Positions 18,616-29,597 are shown, counted from the stretch's first letter. The stretch is 64,000 bases of DNA from Dermacentor variabilis (GCF_050947875.1 NC_134568.1:200809043-200873042), one strand, 5' to 3'. The notes: generated by a model not told the origin, from the sequence alone. Made by a program: numbers and translations.

Positions 18616-19060
18616 ATGGAGGAAGAAACCAGCAGGAGTTAGCCAAGAAGACTCGTACTTTCCGCAAGCGTAGTTAACGGACAGTCAATTGAACTGGATC
18701 AGCTGCTGCTTCACATGTCCAGCACGCAGTTGATGGAGCTGACGCACTGCCGTGCACGGCGGACTTACGTGCGTGGCCTGAAGTGCCCAAGCCGCTGCCT
18801 CTCATCAATTAACTGCGGCGCGCCAAGAAAGAGTGTGGGCCACTGACGAAGCGTGAAGTCGTCAAGACTTGCTTCTTTTACCCGAAATTGTCGGGTCCAT
18901 TGCGTGTGTTGACAACGGCAAGGCCTTCAACCAGGCTCAAATCAAGCCCAAAATGAGTATCCACTACCTCAGAGAGTTCAGCATCACCTACAAGCCTGTG
19001 ACGCACGGTAAGCCCGATATTGGTGCTGCGCAGTCCTCTCGATTCATTCCTCTGAAGTAG
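18616..19060 (+). pseudogene. RpS15: Processed pseudogene of ribosomal protein S15
   Basis: An intronless copy of RpS15, a 40S ribosomal subunit protein. ATG at 18616 and the final TAG at 19058-19060 span 445 bp, against ~447 bp for a ~148-codon RpS15, so it is nearly full length. Recognisable parts are AKKTRTFRK, LDQLLLHMSSTQLMEL, then [19 protein letters not shown] and [16 protein letters not shown] ending SSRFIPLK. An early TAG, another stop near 18675 and frame changes disable it. A short 3'UTR has AATAAA at 19064-19069. No introns, full length and a polyadenylation signal all fit LINE-mediated retrocopying. No long poly(A) remains. Confidence 0.87.
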
Positions 19061-20781
19061 ACCAATAAACATATTCATCCTGTCCTCTGTATTTAAGTAA
19101 CGGGATTCCTTCTTTCTTACATTCGGTTCTTGACCGTAACGGGAAAGCTTACTAAAACGACTTATCAGACTTATATAGAGTGGAATACCTTGCAGAAACT
19201 CGTGCGTTGATGCATGTTAGCTCACTCATATCACGTAGACATATACGCCTATTGTAGGACGGAAAGCTGTATACGGCTGACTAAATCAATGAAGAGGTTT
19301 TGTGGAGAAATGGAGTGATCGCCTAAATGCAATTCCAATGCTCCCAATAATCTTTAAGGGGACACTTAAGAGCAAAATGGAGTCAGTTTATACTGGGGAG
19401 GTATTCTATAACTTTTTTTTATTCATTTCGCAAGAAAATTTGTAAACTAGCGGAGAACATGAAGGTCAGAGTTCTTCGGGGGAAAGCGATAGTGTGATGT
19501 TACGAACTTTAAGTTATATTCTTGTATTGGCACCCTTTTGGCGCCATAAATGTGCTTGAAGCTTCCTATGTTGAGTCTCTCGCTCTTTGAGAATGCGGCG
19601 TAGTCCTTCTGCGCCGATAAGCAATTTACTAGACGCGAATAGTGCGACTTTCTATGTCCGGGGTGTCACGGCCAGCTGGTGCGGAAACTTCAAGATGGCG
19701 TCGCCACTACTTAAGCCTTCCCTCACGCAAAGAGTGGCCTCGTTCTCGCTATTTAAGAAGCGTAATTTACTGCTCCAACTGAATTTAATATACCTCTCGT
19801 TACGACTGAGACCTTTATGATTGAGCTAAAGCGTGAGGATTTACTCTTTCCATTATATGCGTTCTGCTTCTTGTAGAAGTGAGATACTGCCTCGAGAGAG
19901 TAATGGTTGACCAGGATAAATTCTGTATGGATCAGTGGTTGAACGTGAGACAAGGCTTCAGAAAAGCGCTGTGTCTCCTTAGGTTTAGGCTCAGCGCCTA
20001 TCATAGGGTAAGATTTCTGGCTAGCCTTCGCCGACCGACTTTAAATCCACGTTTATCATGTATACTTGCAACCCCTGGAAGCAAATGAATTCACTTTGGA
20101 AATAGAAGAGCCTGAAAACTAGGTAGACTGCTCAAGTGCTAAGCCTGCGCTGGCGTCTTGGTGCAACTCAAAGAGCACATACAGCAACATAGGTATTTCA
20201 GTCGTGGAACATACTTATTTTGCAGCAACTCATGGTGCAGAATTAAGTTCCAATTCAACAGGCTGGCACGCTGGCTTCATGGGTATAATGATCTGGCAGG
20301 CGAAATGACAATGTGGGTTCACGAATACTAGGCATAGTCATTAGCCTGTCCAATCATAACATGCAGTACATATTGAAGAAAATTCTACAACAAGGTCTTC
20401 AACAACATGGCCCTACTACACAGTGAAAATATCAATGAGCTGCTTCTTGCAGACCCTGAGACAGAACGTAAACATTGTGTCCACTTAGTACGAAACGAGG
20501 GGTACCGCTTATCGTGTACCGCTTATGTTACCCTCACCAGCCACTTTCGGTATAGCGTTCGAGCTAATCGGAGTAAACACGTATATTTTCGTCCATTGTA
20601 ATCTGAACTTTTGGAGCAAGGTCATGCGCGAAATCATTCAGCGATACTAGTTTTATGAGATTCGCGTAACAGTAACTTCACCTGAAAGGGATTTACTTGA
20701 TTTGCTGGCTTCGCGTGCGTGCATGCGTGCGTGTGTGTGTGTGTGCGTGTGCGTGTGCGTGTCTGTGTGTGTGTGCGTGTG

Positions 20782-20814
<33 letters not shown>

Positions 20815-21860
20815 TGTTCTTAAGGGAAAGAAATTCAAGAAAAGGTGAATTGAGCTCAAAAACAGTTAGACCCCCTTATTTCCTTGCTCTAAACAACAAA
20901 TGACAATGCCAGCCTCCGTAGGAAGAACTCAGTGATTTCATTATTTCTTTCAGTTGGAATGTCAGAGACTTTTTCTGGCACCGAGCAACAGTGCGCAAGA
21001 CAACATAGCTCAACACTGACGTTTCATGAAACTAACTTTCAAGACTTTGTTTTTTGGCACAAACACCTTTTCGCACAATAGCACAACGAAAACGGTGCAA
21101 ATTTCCTTTCGTAAACGGCACTAGAGCACGCAGGTGGGGCATGAAGCAGCCGCTGGTCGTTCAAATCACTTAGCCTTCACGTGATTCGTCCTATATCCCT
21201 CGTGAGAGCGTTGGCCTGAAGAACGGAGCCAGACAAGCCAGTGCCTTTGGGACACCGGGTGCCAGGATGAGTGTCGCTCCCAGTAAGAAGTACCAGGGCG
21301 AGATTGCGTAGAAAACTGACTTAAGCCCCCCCCCCTTCCACCCGGAGTTAAATTCCCGTCTCACGAAATATTGAACCGCACATTCGCCTCATAGGAGGTG
21401 AGCTAGCTAGCGGGCCGGCGGTGCCGAAGAAAAAGAGAAAGTTTTGGAAATGGGGAGTAGCAGGAAATAGATTTAGTTGGAGACCGGAGACGGATGAAGC
21501 GAATCTTACGGTAGATGGCCAGAAAGCTGCAGTGGCCGGAAAAAGGCAGCGCTTCCGGGATTGCGTGTGTGCGTGGGTAATGTGGCTTCTCAGGTATACC
21601 GCTGCACTGGTGTAGCGGCATTCTATGCACCTGCGATTCCCCTGTTGCAATGCGGGCTTGTTGGTATGGTATCTTGAAATGGCAGTGTAGCGCTTACAGA
21701 CGGTGACACATGAATCCATAAACACCGTGCTATGTCTGTGTGTTCATGTGCCTTTTTGTGTCCTCGTCTGTACGCGCTACATTGCTATTCCAAGTCGCGA
21801 AACAAGATGCGCGGGAGAAGGGTGGTGTAACACGTGCCTCAAGATGTAGTTAAAACGTCG
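19061..21860. other. Intergenic stretch with a GT microsatellite
   Basis: Apart from the GT tract at 20713-20815 I recognise nothing. Small ORFs near 19587, 19879, 20407 and 21403 lack motifs and are at chance length. A C-run is at 21327-21336. Confidence 0.4.
20713..20815. repeat. GT/GC dinucleotide microsatellite
   Basis: About 100 bp of GT repeats interrupted by GC steps (GTGCGTGT). The frames through it that look like Cys-Val or His-Thr polymers are artefacts. Confidence 0.95.
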
Positions 21861-21871
21861 GGTAGCGGACT

Positions 21872-22345
21872 ATGATGACTTGCGCAGTCTATAGATCATA
21901 TCTATCTTATGACGTAAAACATGCATGACGCATTGAGTAGCATTGTAGTCATGCGTGATGCCATTCTGCTGCGACGGGCCGTACGCAGCCGTCTCAAGAA
22001 AGTAAGAAAAACAAATAGATCGACTACAACAGGAGGGCAAAACATGTACCAGTGCATTATAGCGATTTATAGTATCAGTGTACGATACTGGACGCAGAAC
22101 CTGGTCTGGCTGCAAGAGTGATTTGTAGGCAACTATTTTTTCGTTTTTCGGCGGCGGCGGATATAAGGTTTTAAGAAGACTTGTGCTCTGTAAGAAGCTG
22201 TTATTAGTAACACGAGTACGCCAGGTCAAATCGTTAGACACGGTGACGCCGATGTATTTGTATGCGTGCGAATTGATTTCAAGGTCGAGAGCCTTTGTCT
22301 GTGAAATGTTTGCTCGCGTACATATTACAGGTGCTTCTTTAAGAA
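21872..22345 (-). pseudogene. CR1-like LINE RT C-terminal relic
   Basis: The minus frame 22241-21870, with extension upstream to ~22345, contains HAYKYIGVTVSNDLTW, the conserved block just after the RT catalytic core in CR1/jockey-type LINEs. AYKSLLQP and YTDTIN follow, the usual order of the thumb region, and beyond that the frame is scrambled. No 3' end is recognisable. A short 5'- and 3'-truncated fragment. Confidence 0.68.
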
Positions 22346-24042
22346 ATATTTTTTTTCGCTCAACTAGATATTATTGAGGGCTGGAAACCAATCATTTGCT
22401 TTAGTCACCTAAGATCATTAATTAAAAAAGTATTAACGTAAACTCGTTGATTAACCACTTAACAGCGCTAGTCACTTCTTAGAGGCTACCAATCCGCACG
22501 TTCTCGTGGCGAGAATAACGCCATCGTCTAAATTATATAGCACTAAGTTTTGTAAAGTTAACGCAGCTAAGAAAACGGTATTGAATAATGGAACTAGCCA
22601 AAGAACTCTGAGGCATAGAGTTTCATACAATAATTACTAGAGGGAACCCTGGCGCTAGTGTCTAAGGAAGTTGCAGCGCAAGGGAGCGGTTGTGCCAGCA
22701 TGGGAATTGTGGGAGGTACATGGATTCACCTAAACTTCATTCTTCTGGATTCGAACAGCTTCGTGACTTTGTAAACTCGTCATTTTCAACAAAGTACTGC
22801 GTAATAACTAATTCAATAAGCATTATTAGAATTTTCCGATGGCAGGACTCGAACACAGTACCTCTATACAACAGAAGGTCGATATTGAAACAAATACGCC
22901 CCGGAGGCACGTATCGACAAGCAACATAAGACGCTCTTATGAATTTATCGCGGACAAATCAGTGCTTTGAGAAGCTTGGAGTGTTTAAATTTGGCCACCT
23001 CGACAAGCTGAATCGTTTGCAATTAGCAGCGATTGTGCGGGTTCGCAGCGTCCTCTGCACTTCAAAGAGCATGGATTTCTCGAAAATTTACGACAGTGAA
23101 GGCGTATAAAGCGTAATTAACAGAGCCACAAGAATGCCTGAATCAACAACGAACGCGTGAGGGGTGTGAGGTGGGGGCTATTGTAACAGGTGAACTTTAT
23201 TACGAGCGCGCCTTTCTATACACTTCAAGAGCTGCACTGAATTTCAAATGATAGCGGCGTCAACGCTAGGAGTTATAATGCGTGCTGAAAGAGAGCTATT
23301 TATTGATAATGATAAAGTAAAACAGTGTTGTCTTTTCTTAACTCGCCACACGTGTATAAATTTTATTAGGAATATGATTTCCGTTGAAAGAATATTTCTG
23401 TTGAATGTCTTGTTCAAATTTTTTTAAAAACACTTTTTTTCTTTCTCAGCGCTCGTTACCTCCTCACATAGTCGCGCTGCAATCGGTGCTCCTATTACCA
23501 CCTTTGCATGATGTCGGTCGCAACTGGTTTTGAACAGCTTTTCGCCCGAAGCTTCGCGACCTATACCTGGATCGACCTTGGTAGGTACTTCATCAAATGT
23601 ATTGACCTTACGCGGCAAGTCGATAGCCTCAGCTGCGAAGTTAATAACTTCGATTTCCCAGATCACTTATAGCTGTCACAAACTGTCGTGCGTCAGAGGC
23701 ATAGGCGCGGTGCTTGTCTCTTCTGGGATTTTAGCGGCAACGCCGAGGTAACGGCCCCGTTATAAGTGTGGAGCGCATTAACTTAATTTGCAGCGCTGCT
23801 ACGGTGCGCAAGCTGTAGGCCTCAACGCCTTTGCTCTTTCCAGTGTAGTGCGCCACGAACAACTGAGACAGATGCCATGCGACAAATAAGCTTGTTGGGT
23901 CCGTGGCCCTCAAGCTCTTCAGCGGATAGCAGTTGCTGGAGCTGGAAACGCTATGAAACAGGTGGGAGCTGCAGCAAGGTTGTCTTCAGATTGTCATAAG
24001 CTGTATACGTAACAGGTGACTAGGTCAACAACCGATCAGTTA
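22346..24042. other. Intergenic stretch, no gene recognised
   Basis: A/T-rich. The minus frame 23666-23424 is open for 80 codons but has no motif I know. No terminal repeats seen. Confidence 0.4.
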
Positions 24043-24158
24043 AGCCCGTGCCACACGGGCACGCAAAATGGCATTAACTTGCTAATGCCTTATGCTTTAA
24101 TGCCTTAATGCATTAAGCTTTAATGCTTAGTGGCATTAAAGCTTAATGCCATTCGCGA

Positions 24159-24472
24159 CGTAGTGCGTTCTCGTAACTCACATGGCCATCAAATGCGTAC
24201 TCTCATTCCCAATGTCTCCACATTCCGACGAGACTAAATGAATTCTTAGTGAAGAACAATTAATATATTCTTCACTTTCATTTTAAAAAAGCTCTTTTTT
24301 TTATGGCGTAGTGCGTTCTTACAGTTATTACAACTCACTTGGCCATCGAATGCGTACTCTCCTTTCGATTGTCCCCGCCGTGGCCGTGGTGGCCACATTC
24401 TGACGGTATTAAACATACTTGTAGATAAAAACAACTAATATATTCCTCATTTTATTTAAAAGGAGGTTTTTA
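24159..24472. repeat. Diverged tandem duplication inside the inverted-repeat element
   Basis: 24159-24301 and 24304-24472 share an ordered set of blocks: CGTAGTGCGTTCT, AACTCAC.TGGCCATC, AATGCGTACTCTC, CACATTC.GACG and AATATATTC.TCA, each followed by a T-rich end. It looks like an old duplication of ~145 bp with indels. Confidence 0.65.
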
Positions 24473-24484
24473 TTTTCGCAGAGA

Positions 24485-24805
24485 TTAGCAGGCGGTCTTG
24501 CCGCTACGCATGGCTACAGCACTAATCGTGAGCGCGTTAGCCAGGAGAAGCTGTTCGATTGCACGGCGGACATTCCTTGCCTTGTTGGCCTCATACTGAA
24601 GCCTTCGAATTTCTCGAAAATGTTTGGATCGAAGAAGCACATAGGCCGCCAACAAACTGGAGCACACGGTCAAAGTCTTCAGGATCGCTGCTAGAGAGCT
24701 TGGAAGCTGTGAGCGCCATTTTTCCACTTTCAATGCTTTGGCTACCCTATGGATTGGCCGTTCAGCTAGCTTCAGCTTCAAGCAGTTTACGGCTGGGTGC
24801 AACAA
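24485..24805 (-). CDS. Unrecognised 106-codon ORF within the inverted-repeat element
   Basis: Open frame inside the candidate DNA transposon. The product is basic and Leu/Ala-rich with a hydrophobic stretch (LTVCSSLLAAYVLL, about 45-58) followed by RSKHFREIRRLQYEANKARNVR and a second Leu/Ala-rich stretch. I do not recognise it. The hydrophobic run could be a membrane segment or a buried helix. It may be an accessory ORF of the transposon or chance. Confidence 0.3.
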   Translation of the reverse strand: MLHPAVNCLKLKLAERPIHRVAKALKVEKWRSQLPSSLAAILKTLTVCSSLLAAYVLLRSKHFREIRRLQYEANKARNVRRAIEQLLLANALTISAVAMRSGKTAC

Positions 24806-25063
24806 TGATATTCCTGAAGTAAACTAGATGAAATACGCCTATTAACGTTTCTCACGCGATTTCTTCAACATTTGGTCCCTAAATAGCTGTTTTTATTGTA
24901 TTATGATTGGCAAGCAAACTTAACCGTTTCACTGCAGCTATCGCCATCGCGACGTTTAATGTCATTAAGTATGCACGTGTAGCAGCGACCAAAATATAAT
25001 GACATTAAGAAACTTAGGGTCTTACATTTTTAATGGAATTAACTTCGCCCGTGTGGCGCGGCT

Positions 25064-25660
25064 ATCACTTCGTCAAAAGCGGCAAGTGAAATAGCTGCCA
25101 CAGGCCTAAGAACGGTCTTCAGCGACGTGAAAATGTTATTCTGCATGAAGAAACCCCACCCAGGGATGCAGGTCATTACTGCGGAAGGTGTACAGGGTGA
25201 AGGCAGAACAGAATTGCTCAATGCGCTGTAAGATTTGCAGAGTCGGTCGGGTCCATGGCCATCGATATGCCACGAAAACCTATAAGCTGGAGCATTTCCG
25301 GGTTCCCACATATCCGGGTAAAGTGAATAAGCTCGCCAGATGTGCGACAAAGGAGAAAAAGAGATGTGAGGTTTGTTGACAACTAGATTTATTCTTCGAA
25401 CGTTGGTCGGCGCTATATAGCACAGGCCAAACGAGCACTGACGCGTGCGAGAATGCGAGCGCGCCGCGACTTGGTTTATGCGACGTCGCTACTTCTTCCG
25501 CTACAAATTGTTACAGTGAAGCTGTACACCTCTACCGCTAACGCATTCGTCGTGTCCGTGGACAAAAACTCAACCAATCACAGCGGGAGGTGCGCGCCGC
25601 GTGCGCCGCAGGGTTCCTTGCAGCACCACCAGATGGCGCTCGCCTCCACGCATCTCTTGG
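25064..25660. other. Intergenic stretch with an LTR-like signature
   Basis: On the minus strand there is a CTATATAG box near 25412-25419 and, ~25 bp further, AATAAA near 25387-25392, ending at TGTTGACA. A GC-rich part lies at 25440-25660. This could be a lone LTR of an unidentified element. No coding sequence. Confidence 0.3.
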
Positions 25661-25665
25661 ACTCA

Positions 25666-26320
25666 GGACTAGGAAGCTTACCATCAAGTATGCGGCCTGT
25701 GGGATGGGCAACACAGCAATAAAGAACGTCAAGCGGAAAGTCACAGAGGCCGAAATAATCTCATGGGTGGCGGCAATGGAAAAGAAACCTGCCATGAGTA
25801 ACTACTTAAAGAGGAAAAAACGAAATCAAGAAAGAACCCATTTACGATAACTCAAAGGGAAGCTCATTATTTTTTGAAGCGAGATTGGGATGCCCTAGAA
25901 CACGCACCTGTAAAGCGAGATATAAGAAGGAAGAAGACGCATGTGCTTGCTGCGGTAAAGCTAGGGAAACTATGGAGCATGTTTTATTAGAATGTGAAGA
26001 CGTCTGCCCAGCGGTCGATTTAGGCACCACTGGCCTCCTTGAAGCCCTTTGGTTCAGCGAGAGCAGTGGAAAAGTAAACATGTCCGCAATAGAGGTTAGT
26101 AAGAGGCGATTGGCAGATTGTTGGAAGAAAAGTAGGGACACGACAAAAACGGAGACGTACACAAAGTTCACAATAGGGGGTCAAAAAATTTGGTTATGAG
26201 AATTCATCTTGGGTTTCTTTCCTTCTCTTTTTTTCTTGACCCAGGTAGGACATTAGGCAGCATAATAGTAAGAGCTTGGTGGTGCAACCCACCGCCCCGT
26301 TCCAAAGGGGACGCTCACAA
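25666..26320 (+). mobile_element. LINE family A copy 1, 3' part of ORF2 and 3'UTR
   Basis: A 5'-truncated LINE. Frames in order give EAEIISWVAAMEKKPAMSNYLK, then (frame change) FEARLGCPRTRTCKARY and a C-terminal zinc motif CACCGKARETMEHVLLEC (C-x2-C-x8-H-x4-C), then SKRRLADCWKK and the stop at 26197-26199. The 3'UTR has AGAGCTTGGTGGTGCAACCC and CCACCGCCCCGTTCCAAAGG just before the microsatellite. The 45.4-46.5 kb copy ends in the same way, and the 28.0-28.9 kb copy has the same protein. The C-terminal Cys-His motif alone does not settle the clade. Confidence 0.72.
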
Positions 26321-26369
26321 CATCCATCCATCCATCCATCCATCCATCCATCCATCCATCCATCCATCC
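26321..26369 (+). repeat. ATCC microsatellite tail of the LINE
   Basis: About twelve ATCC units directly after the LINE 3'UTR. Short-unit tails of this kind arise at the LINE 3' end. Confidence 0.93.
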
Positions 26370-26536
26370 GTGGAGGCGAGCTAATAAAGGGGAAACGGAA
26401 TGCAGCAATCATGAAACATGGAGCACTTTGGGGCCACAATATATATAAGGTGGTGCTTGGAATCTCCAAAGGAGTCATGGTGCCAGCGCTGACGATCGAA
26501 AATGACATTGTGTGCCCAAAATCGGATATATTGTCG
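26370..26536. other. Short spacer between two LINE 3' ends
   Basis: Sits between the plus-strand ATCC tail and the 3' end of the minus-strand ORF1-only element, so the two 3' ends face each other. No content recognised. Confidence 0.4.
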
Positions 26537-26995
26537 AGGTTGGAGAGATAATACTTAACGGCAGAAAGGTGGAGAGGTCGGCCTGAGTGACGTTATTTAA
26601 CGGCAGAAAATGGAGTGCCTCTAGCCTGCTACTCTACGCAGCGGACGGGGTTTGGGGGAATAAGAGAGATATGATGTGAATACGAAGGAGGGTGGCGGTA
26701 TGGTGAATATGATTAGGGCTGCACAGCATACTGTTTCCGTGGAACGCGTACGTGTGCATTTCACAGCATAACGCAGTCATCTTCGCGGGCAGAGGTAGAA
26801 GTTACGGCAGTGTAGCTAGGAGGCTGTGTATAGCTTTCATATCTTTGCCACGGTTAGCGCCACAGGCGTATTTAAACCAGACAGTAGCAGCTGCAGGGCA
26901 TCGATTATTTGTTGCAGCATGGCTTCGATGACAGAGTCCCAGGAAGCTCTCCTTTGAACCTACAGCTTGTCCACGCCGACGACGCGTTCGTCTCC
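26537..26995 (-). mobile_element. 3'UTR of the second ORF1-only LINE copy
   Basis: In element orientation, GTAGAGTAGCAGGCTAGAGG, CAGGCCGACCTCTCC and TATTATCTCTCC match the end of the copy at 15.9 kb. A segment around 26600 carries a short internal duplication of TTAACGGCAGAAA. It is reached from ORF1 without any RT sequence. Confidence 0.68.
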
Positions 26996-27848
26996 TCCAG
27001 TGTTACACTGACGGTGACGCCTGCTTGTGGGACATACTTGTCTTGCTCATTTGGTTCATTATCTTTGTATCCTTCTTCTATTTAGGACAATCCTTGAAAG
27101 TGACCTCGTGGGTTCCATCGCAGTTTGAACACTTCATTTCTTTTACTGTGCATGAAGATACGTCATGGCTGCCGGCACAGCGAAGGCATTGCGTCGGGCC
27201 TGTGCAGACAGCACTGACATGGCCTAGCTTTAGGCATTTGTGACATTACAGTGGTCGGGGCACATAAGGACGCACCGGGTGTCTCACGTAGCCCACCTTG
27301 ACATGATAACGTAGCGTGCCTTCCTCGAAAAGAAGCTTGACGCTCGTCGAGCGACCGAAATTGTGAAAATCGATGACCTACACTGTTTAAGACAGAAGCC
27401 TTTGTGGCTCTTCGTCGCTGATGTCAATCACGACATCGGAAATAACACCCGCCCTAGTGCGACCACCGAGCACGATGAACGACCGGACTTCTATGTGTCC
27501 TAGTATGCGCACAATTTTCAAATTTTCTAGGGCGGCCTGCGTCTTTACTTCCACTGTGAGCACGTTTTTCGTGGTGTTGAAACGCACTTCGTTAATTGCT
27601 TTCGGAGCCACATTACCAAGGTAGGTGTTAAGAATCTGTCTGTGTACAGAATTTAAATTCTTGGAGACATCGAGAGGCCCAAAAGCAATCCTGCAAGTCG
27701 GAGTAGCAGGTCAGTTGGTGCCCCGTTCACTCACGTCTTTGGTTGCCTTGCGGTATTTTCTCTTCAGTCGCTTGCCCTCCACGACGGTGTAGTCGTTTTC
27801 GGAGTCCATTGGCTCGCTGTTGGAGAACCAGGAACCGGACATCTCCAT
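26996..27848 (-). pseudogene. LINE ORF1, minus-strand relic with three intact zinc knuckles
   Basis: From ATG at 27848: MEMSGSWFSNSEPMDSEND and VVEGKRLKRK, a stop at TGA after RGTN, then APKAINEVRFNTTKNVLTVE (27611 downwards), which aligns with APGHINEIRINARENILKID in the 14.26 kb copy. The knuckles CHKCLKLGHVSAVC, CLRCAGSHDVSSC and CSNCDGTHEVTFKDC are all complete in a neighbouring frame, then a TAG follows CPK. So it has an early stop, a frame change and a late stop. The same protein family as 14.26-15.66 kb, but clearly diverged, so the two are separate old insertions. Confidence 0.78.
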
Positions 27849-28034
27849 GCCGACATGGCGAGCCTTACACTATACCCATGAGGGAGTGGGAAGAGGCGTG
27901 CTCGACGCAAGGGATGGTGTGCCGTCTGTCATCGCCTCAGACGGCTTCTTGTCTAAGAAGCACAATTAAGCTTCCACTATGACAAAAGTATCGCAGCAAA
28001 GCCAAGCAGCTACGCTTGCTCTGATCACTTAGTC

Positions 28035-28945
28035 TTTTTCTCGTCGGGGTTGGAAGTTAACCAAAGATCGGTGGGCTGATTGGCTTTGGGAGCCTGCGGC
28101 AAATCGACAAATGAGGCAATGCAGAGGGACATGGGTTGAGCCTCGTTTGAAGTCGGAGAAGCGCAGCACAACATTAGTTTTGAAGAAAGACTCAGGAACA
28201 TGGATCAAAATAAACGGGCGGCTAAAGTGCACAAGTATCTGTACCTAAAGAGCGTGAACACAGAATTGATGAAGAGGCCAAGAACGTTGGCAACCAAGTA
28301 CGGGGTAATTGAAAATGTCGATAAACAACCAAGAGTAATCAGAAAGAACGTGAAAGAAACAGAGACAGCAAATTGGATGCAAATGATGGAAACGAAAAAG
28401 ACCATGGAGATTTACAAGAATGAGAAAAAAGAAATTAGAAGGGAAAATCTATACGATAACACGAAGGGAAGTGTTTTGCTATTTGAGGCTCGAGCTGGTT
28501 GCCTAAGGACAAGAACATACCGAAGCACATATTCGCAATTAGGTGAGGCGCATGTGTATGTTGCCGCAAAAATCCGGAGATCACTCAGCACATCCTAATG
28601 GAATGTGAAGGTATTCACCCAGCGAGACCAGTACGTAACGCACAACTTTCAGAAGCGCTTGGATTTAGAGTGGACGGAAGTATGATACGGTCAGAAGTCG
28701 AGATAACCAAGAGACGTTTAGAGTATTGGTGGAAAAAAGCAGGGAAGAGACTGATACGACCGCATTCATTACAGGCATAGGCAGCAGTACAAGGCACATG
28801 GAGAAGATTAAAGAGATGTATAAAAAATGCTAGAAGAAAATCATTGATAGCATACCTGGGTAACTCAAGCAGGCTAGGCGACGATTTATCCCCACCCCGC
28901 TTCCAATATGCCAATAAATCATCAGCATCATCACTGCGACAGCGG
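28035..28945 (+). mobile_element. LINE family A copy 2, ORF2 3' part and ATC tail
   Basis: The frame around 28090-28593 has a W-to-stop change (TGA 28137-28139) in the family motif M-G-W-A-S-F-E-V, then FEERLRNMDQNKRAAKVHKY, NLYDNTKGSVLLFEARAG and a frameshift near 28590. After it come HILMECEGIHPARP and SEVEITKRRLEYWWKKAGK to the stop near 28780. A 3'UTR with CCCCACCCCGCTTCCAATATGCC and AATAAATCATCAGCATCATC ends at ~28940. Compared with copy 1 the zinc region is more damaged and the tail is ATC rather than ATCC. Confidence 0.7.
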
Positions 28946-29163
28946 TTGCTGTGCAGGGAGAAGGAAGAAAAACAACCAGAAAGCTCGCCTTTGCGCATAG
29001 CGTTCGCCGCAAGCGTTTCCCGGTAAAGATTACGGTTGACTAAGCTACATTTGTCGGGAAGCGGCAGCTGTACCACACGAAGAAGAGAGTGGCGCAACCA
29101 ATACTTTCATATCTAAAATAAGAATCAGCCTAGCAAATAATTTTATGTGTTCTGATAGCGGCA

Positions 29164-29319
29164 ATGGAAAGGCCACGCATAGTTAGGATTCCCGAAGAGC
29201 AGCGTGAACAGGATAAGCGGCGATGGGAACAGCAACGTCAATATGCACAACGGCGTCTTGCTCAGGCTCGGCAGGACCCAGTTCAAGGCTACGTCACATT
29301 GGTCTATCGGATCAGGTGA
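29164..29319 (+). CDS. Small Arg/Gln/Glu-rich ORF, unrecognised
   Basis: ATG at 29164, 51 codons, TGA at 29317-29319. The product begins MERPRIVRIPEEQREQDKRR and continues as a strongly charged, probably helical stretch to about residue 38. It resembles charged repeat segments found in mobile-element proteins, but I cannot name a family. It sits between a LINE 3' end and a SINE, so it is more likely a relic than a host gene. Confidence 0.3.
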   Translation: MERPRIVRIPEEQREQDKRRWEQQRQYAQRRLAQARQDPVQGYVTLVYRIR

Positions 29320-29384
29320 TACTACATCTTCGCTGGTCAGCTAATTCACAGCGTGAATTTGAGCTCTTTTTTTTTAAATGGAAT

Positions 29385-29597
29385 TTCATCCTGCTTCAAG
29401 GGCGCACAAACGGCTCTGAGAGACACTGTGGTGGGAGGCTCCGGATTAATTATGACCACCTGGGATGGCTTACTGCACGCCTAGTCATAGTACACGATTG
29501 CTTTTGCATACTCTCCCCCAAAAGAACGTGGCCGCCGCGGCGGTAATCGAAGCCGGGAGCTCAGTAGCATAACGCCAACCACTCATCCACCACGGCA
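29385..29597 (-). repeat. Ruka-like tRNA-derived SINE, minus strand
   Basis: In element orientation it starts CCGTGGTGGATGAGTGGTTG (box A region), then GCTACTGAGCTCCCGGCTTCG (box B), the GGCGGCCACGTTCT bridge, CCCAGGTGGTCATAATTAAT and CCGGAGCCTCCCACCAC. These are in the same order as the SINE at 30792. Transcription would be by RNA polymerase III from the internal boxes, with mobility depending on LINE enzymes. Confidence 0.78.

Larger units (their letters stand above)
24043..25063. mobile_element. Candidate inverted-repeat DNA transposon, ~1.02 kb
   Basis: The left end AGCCCGTGCCACACGGGC (24043-24060) and the right end, read in reverse, AGCCGCGCCACACGGGC (25063-25047), form inverted repeats of ~17 bp. 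Inside both ends are clusters of TTAATGCCATT-like motifs: many at 24065-24155, several at 24955-25040. That is the usual look of subterminal transposase-binding repeats. A minus frame (24805-24485) codes ~106 residues rich in Arg/Leu with no motif I recognise. Length and lack of a transposase suggest a non-autonomous element. The flanks show no clear target duplication, so the exact ends and the superfamily are unknown. Confidence 0.55.

Noticed and set aside
26194..26551. ORFs containing runs of HPSI or GWMD
   Set aside because: Translation of the ATCC microsatellite.
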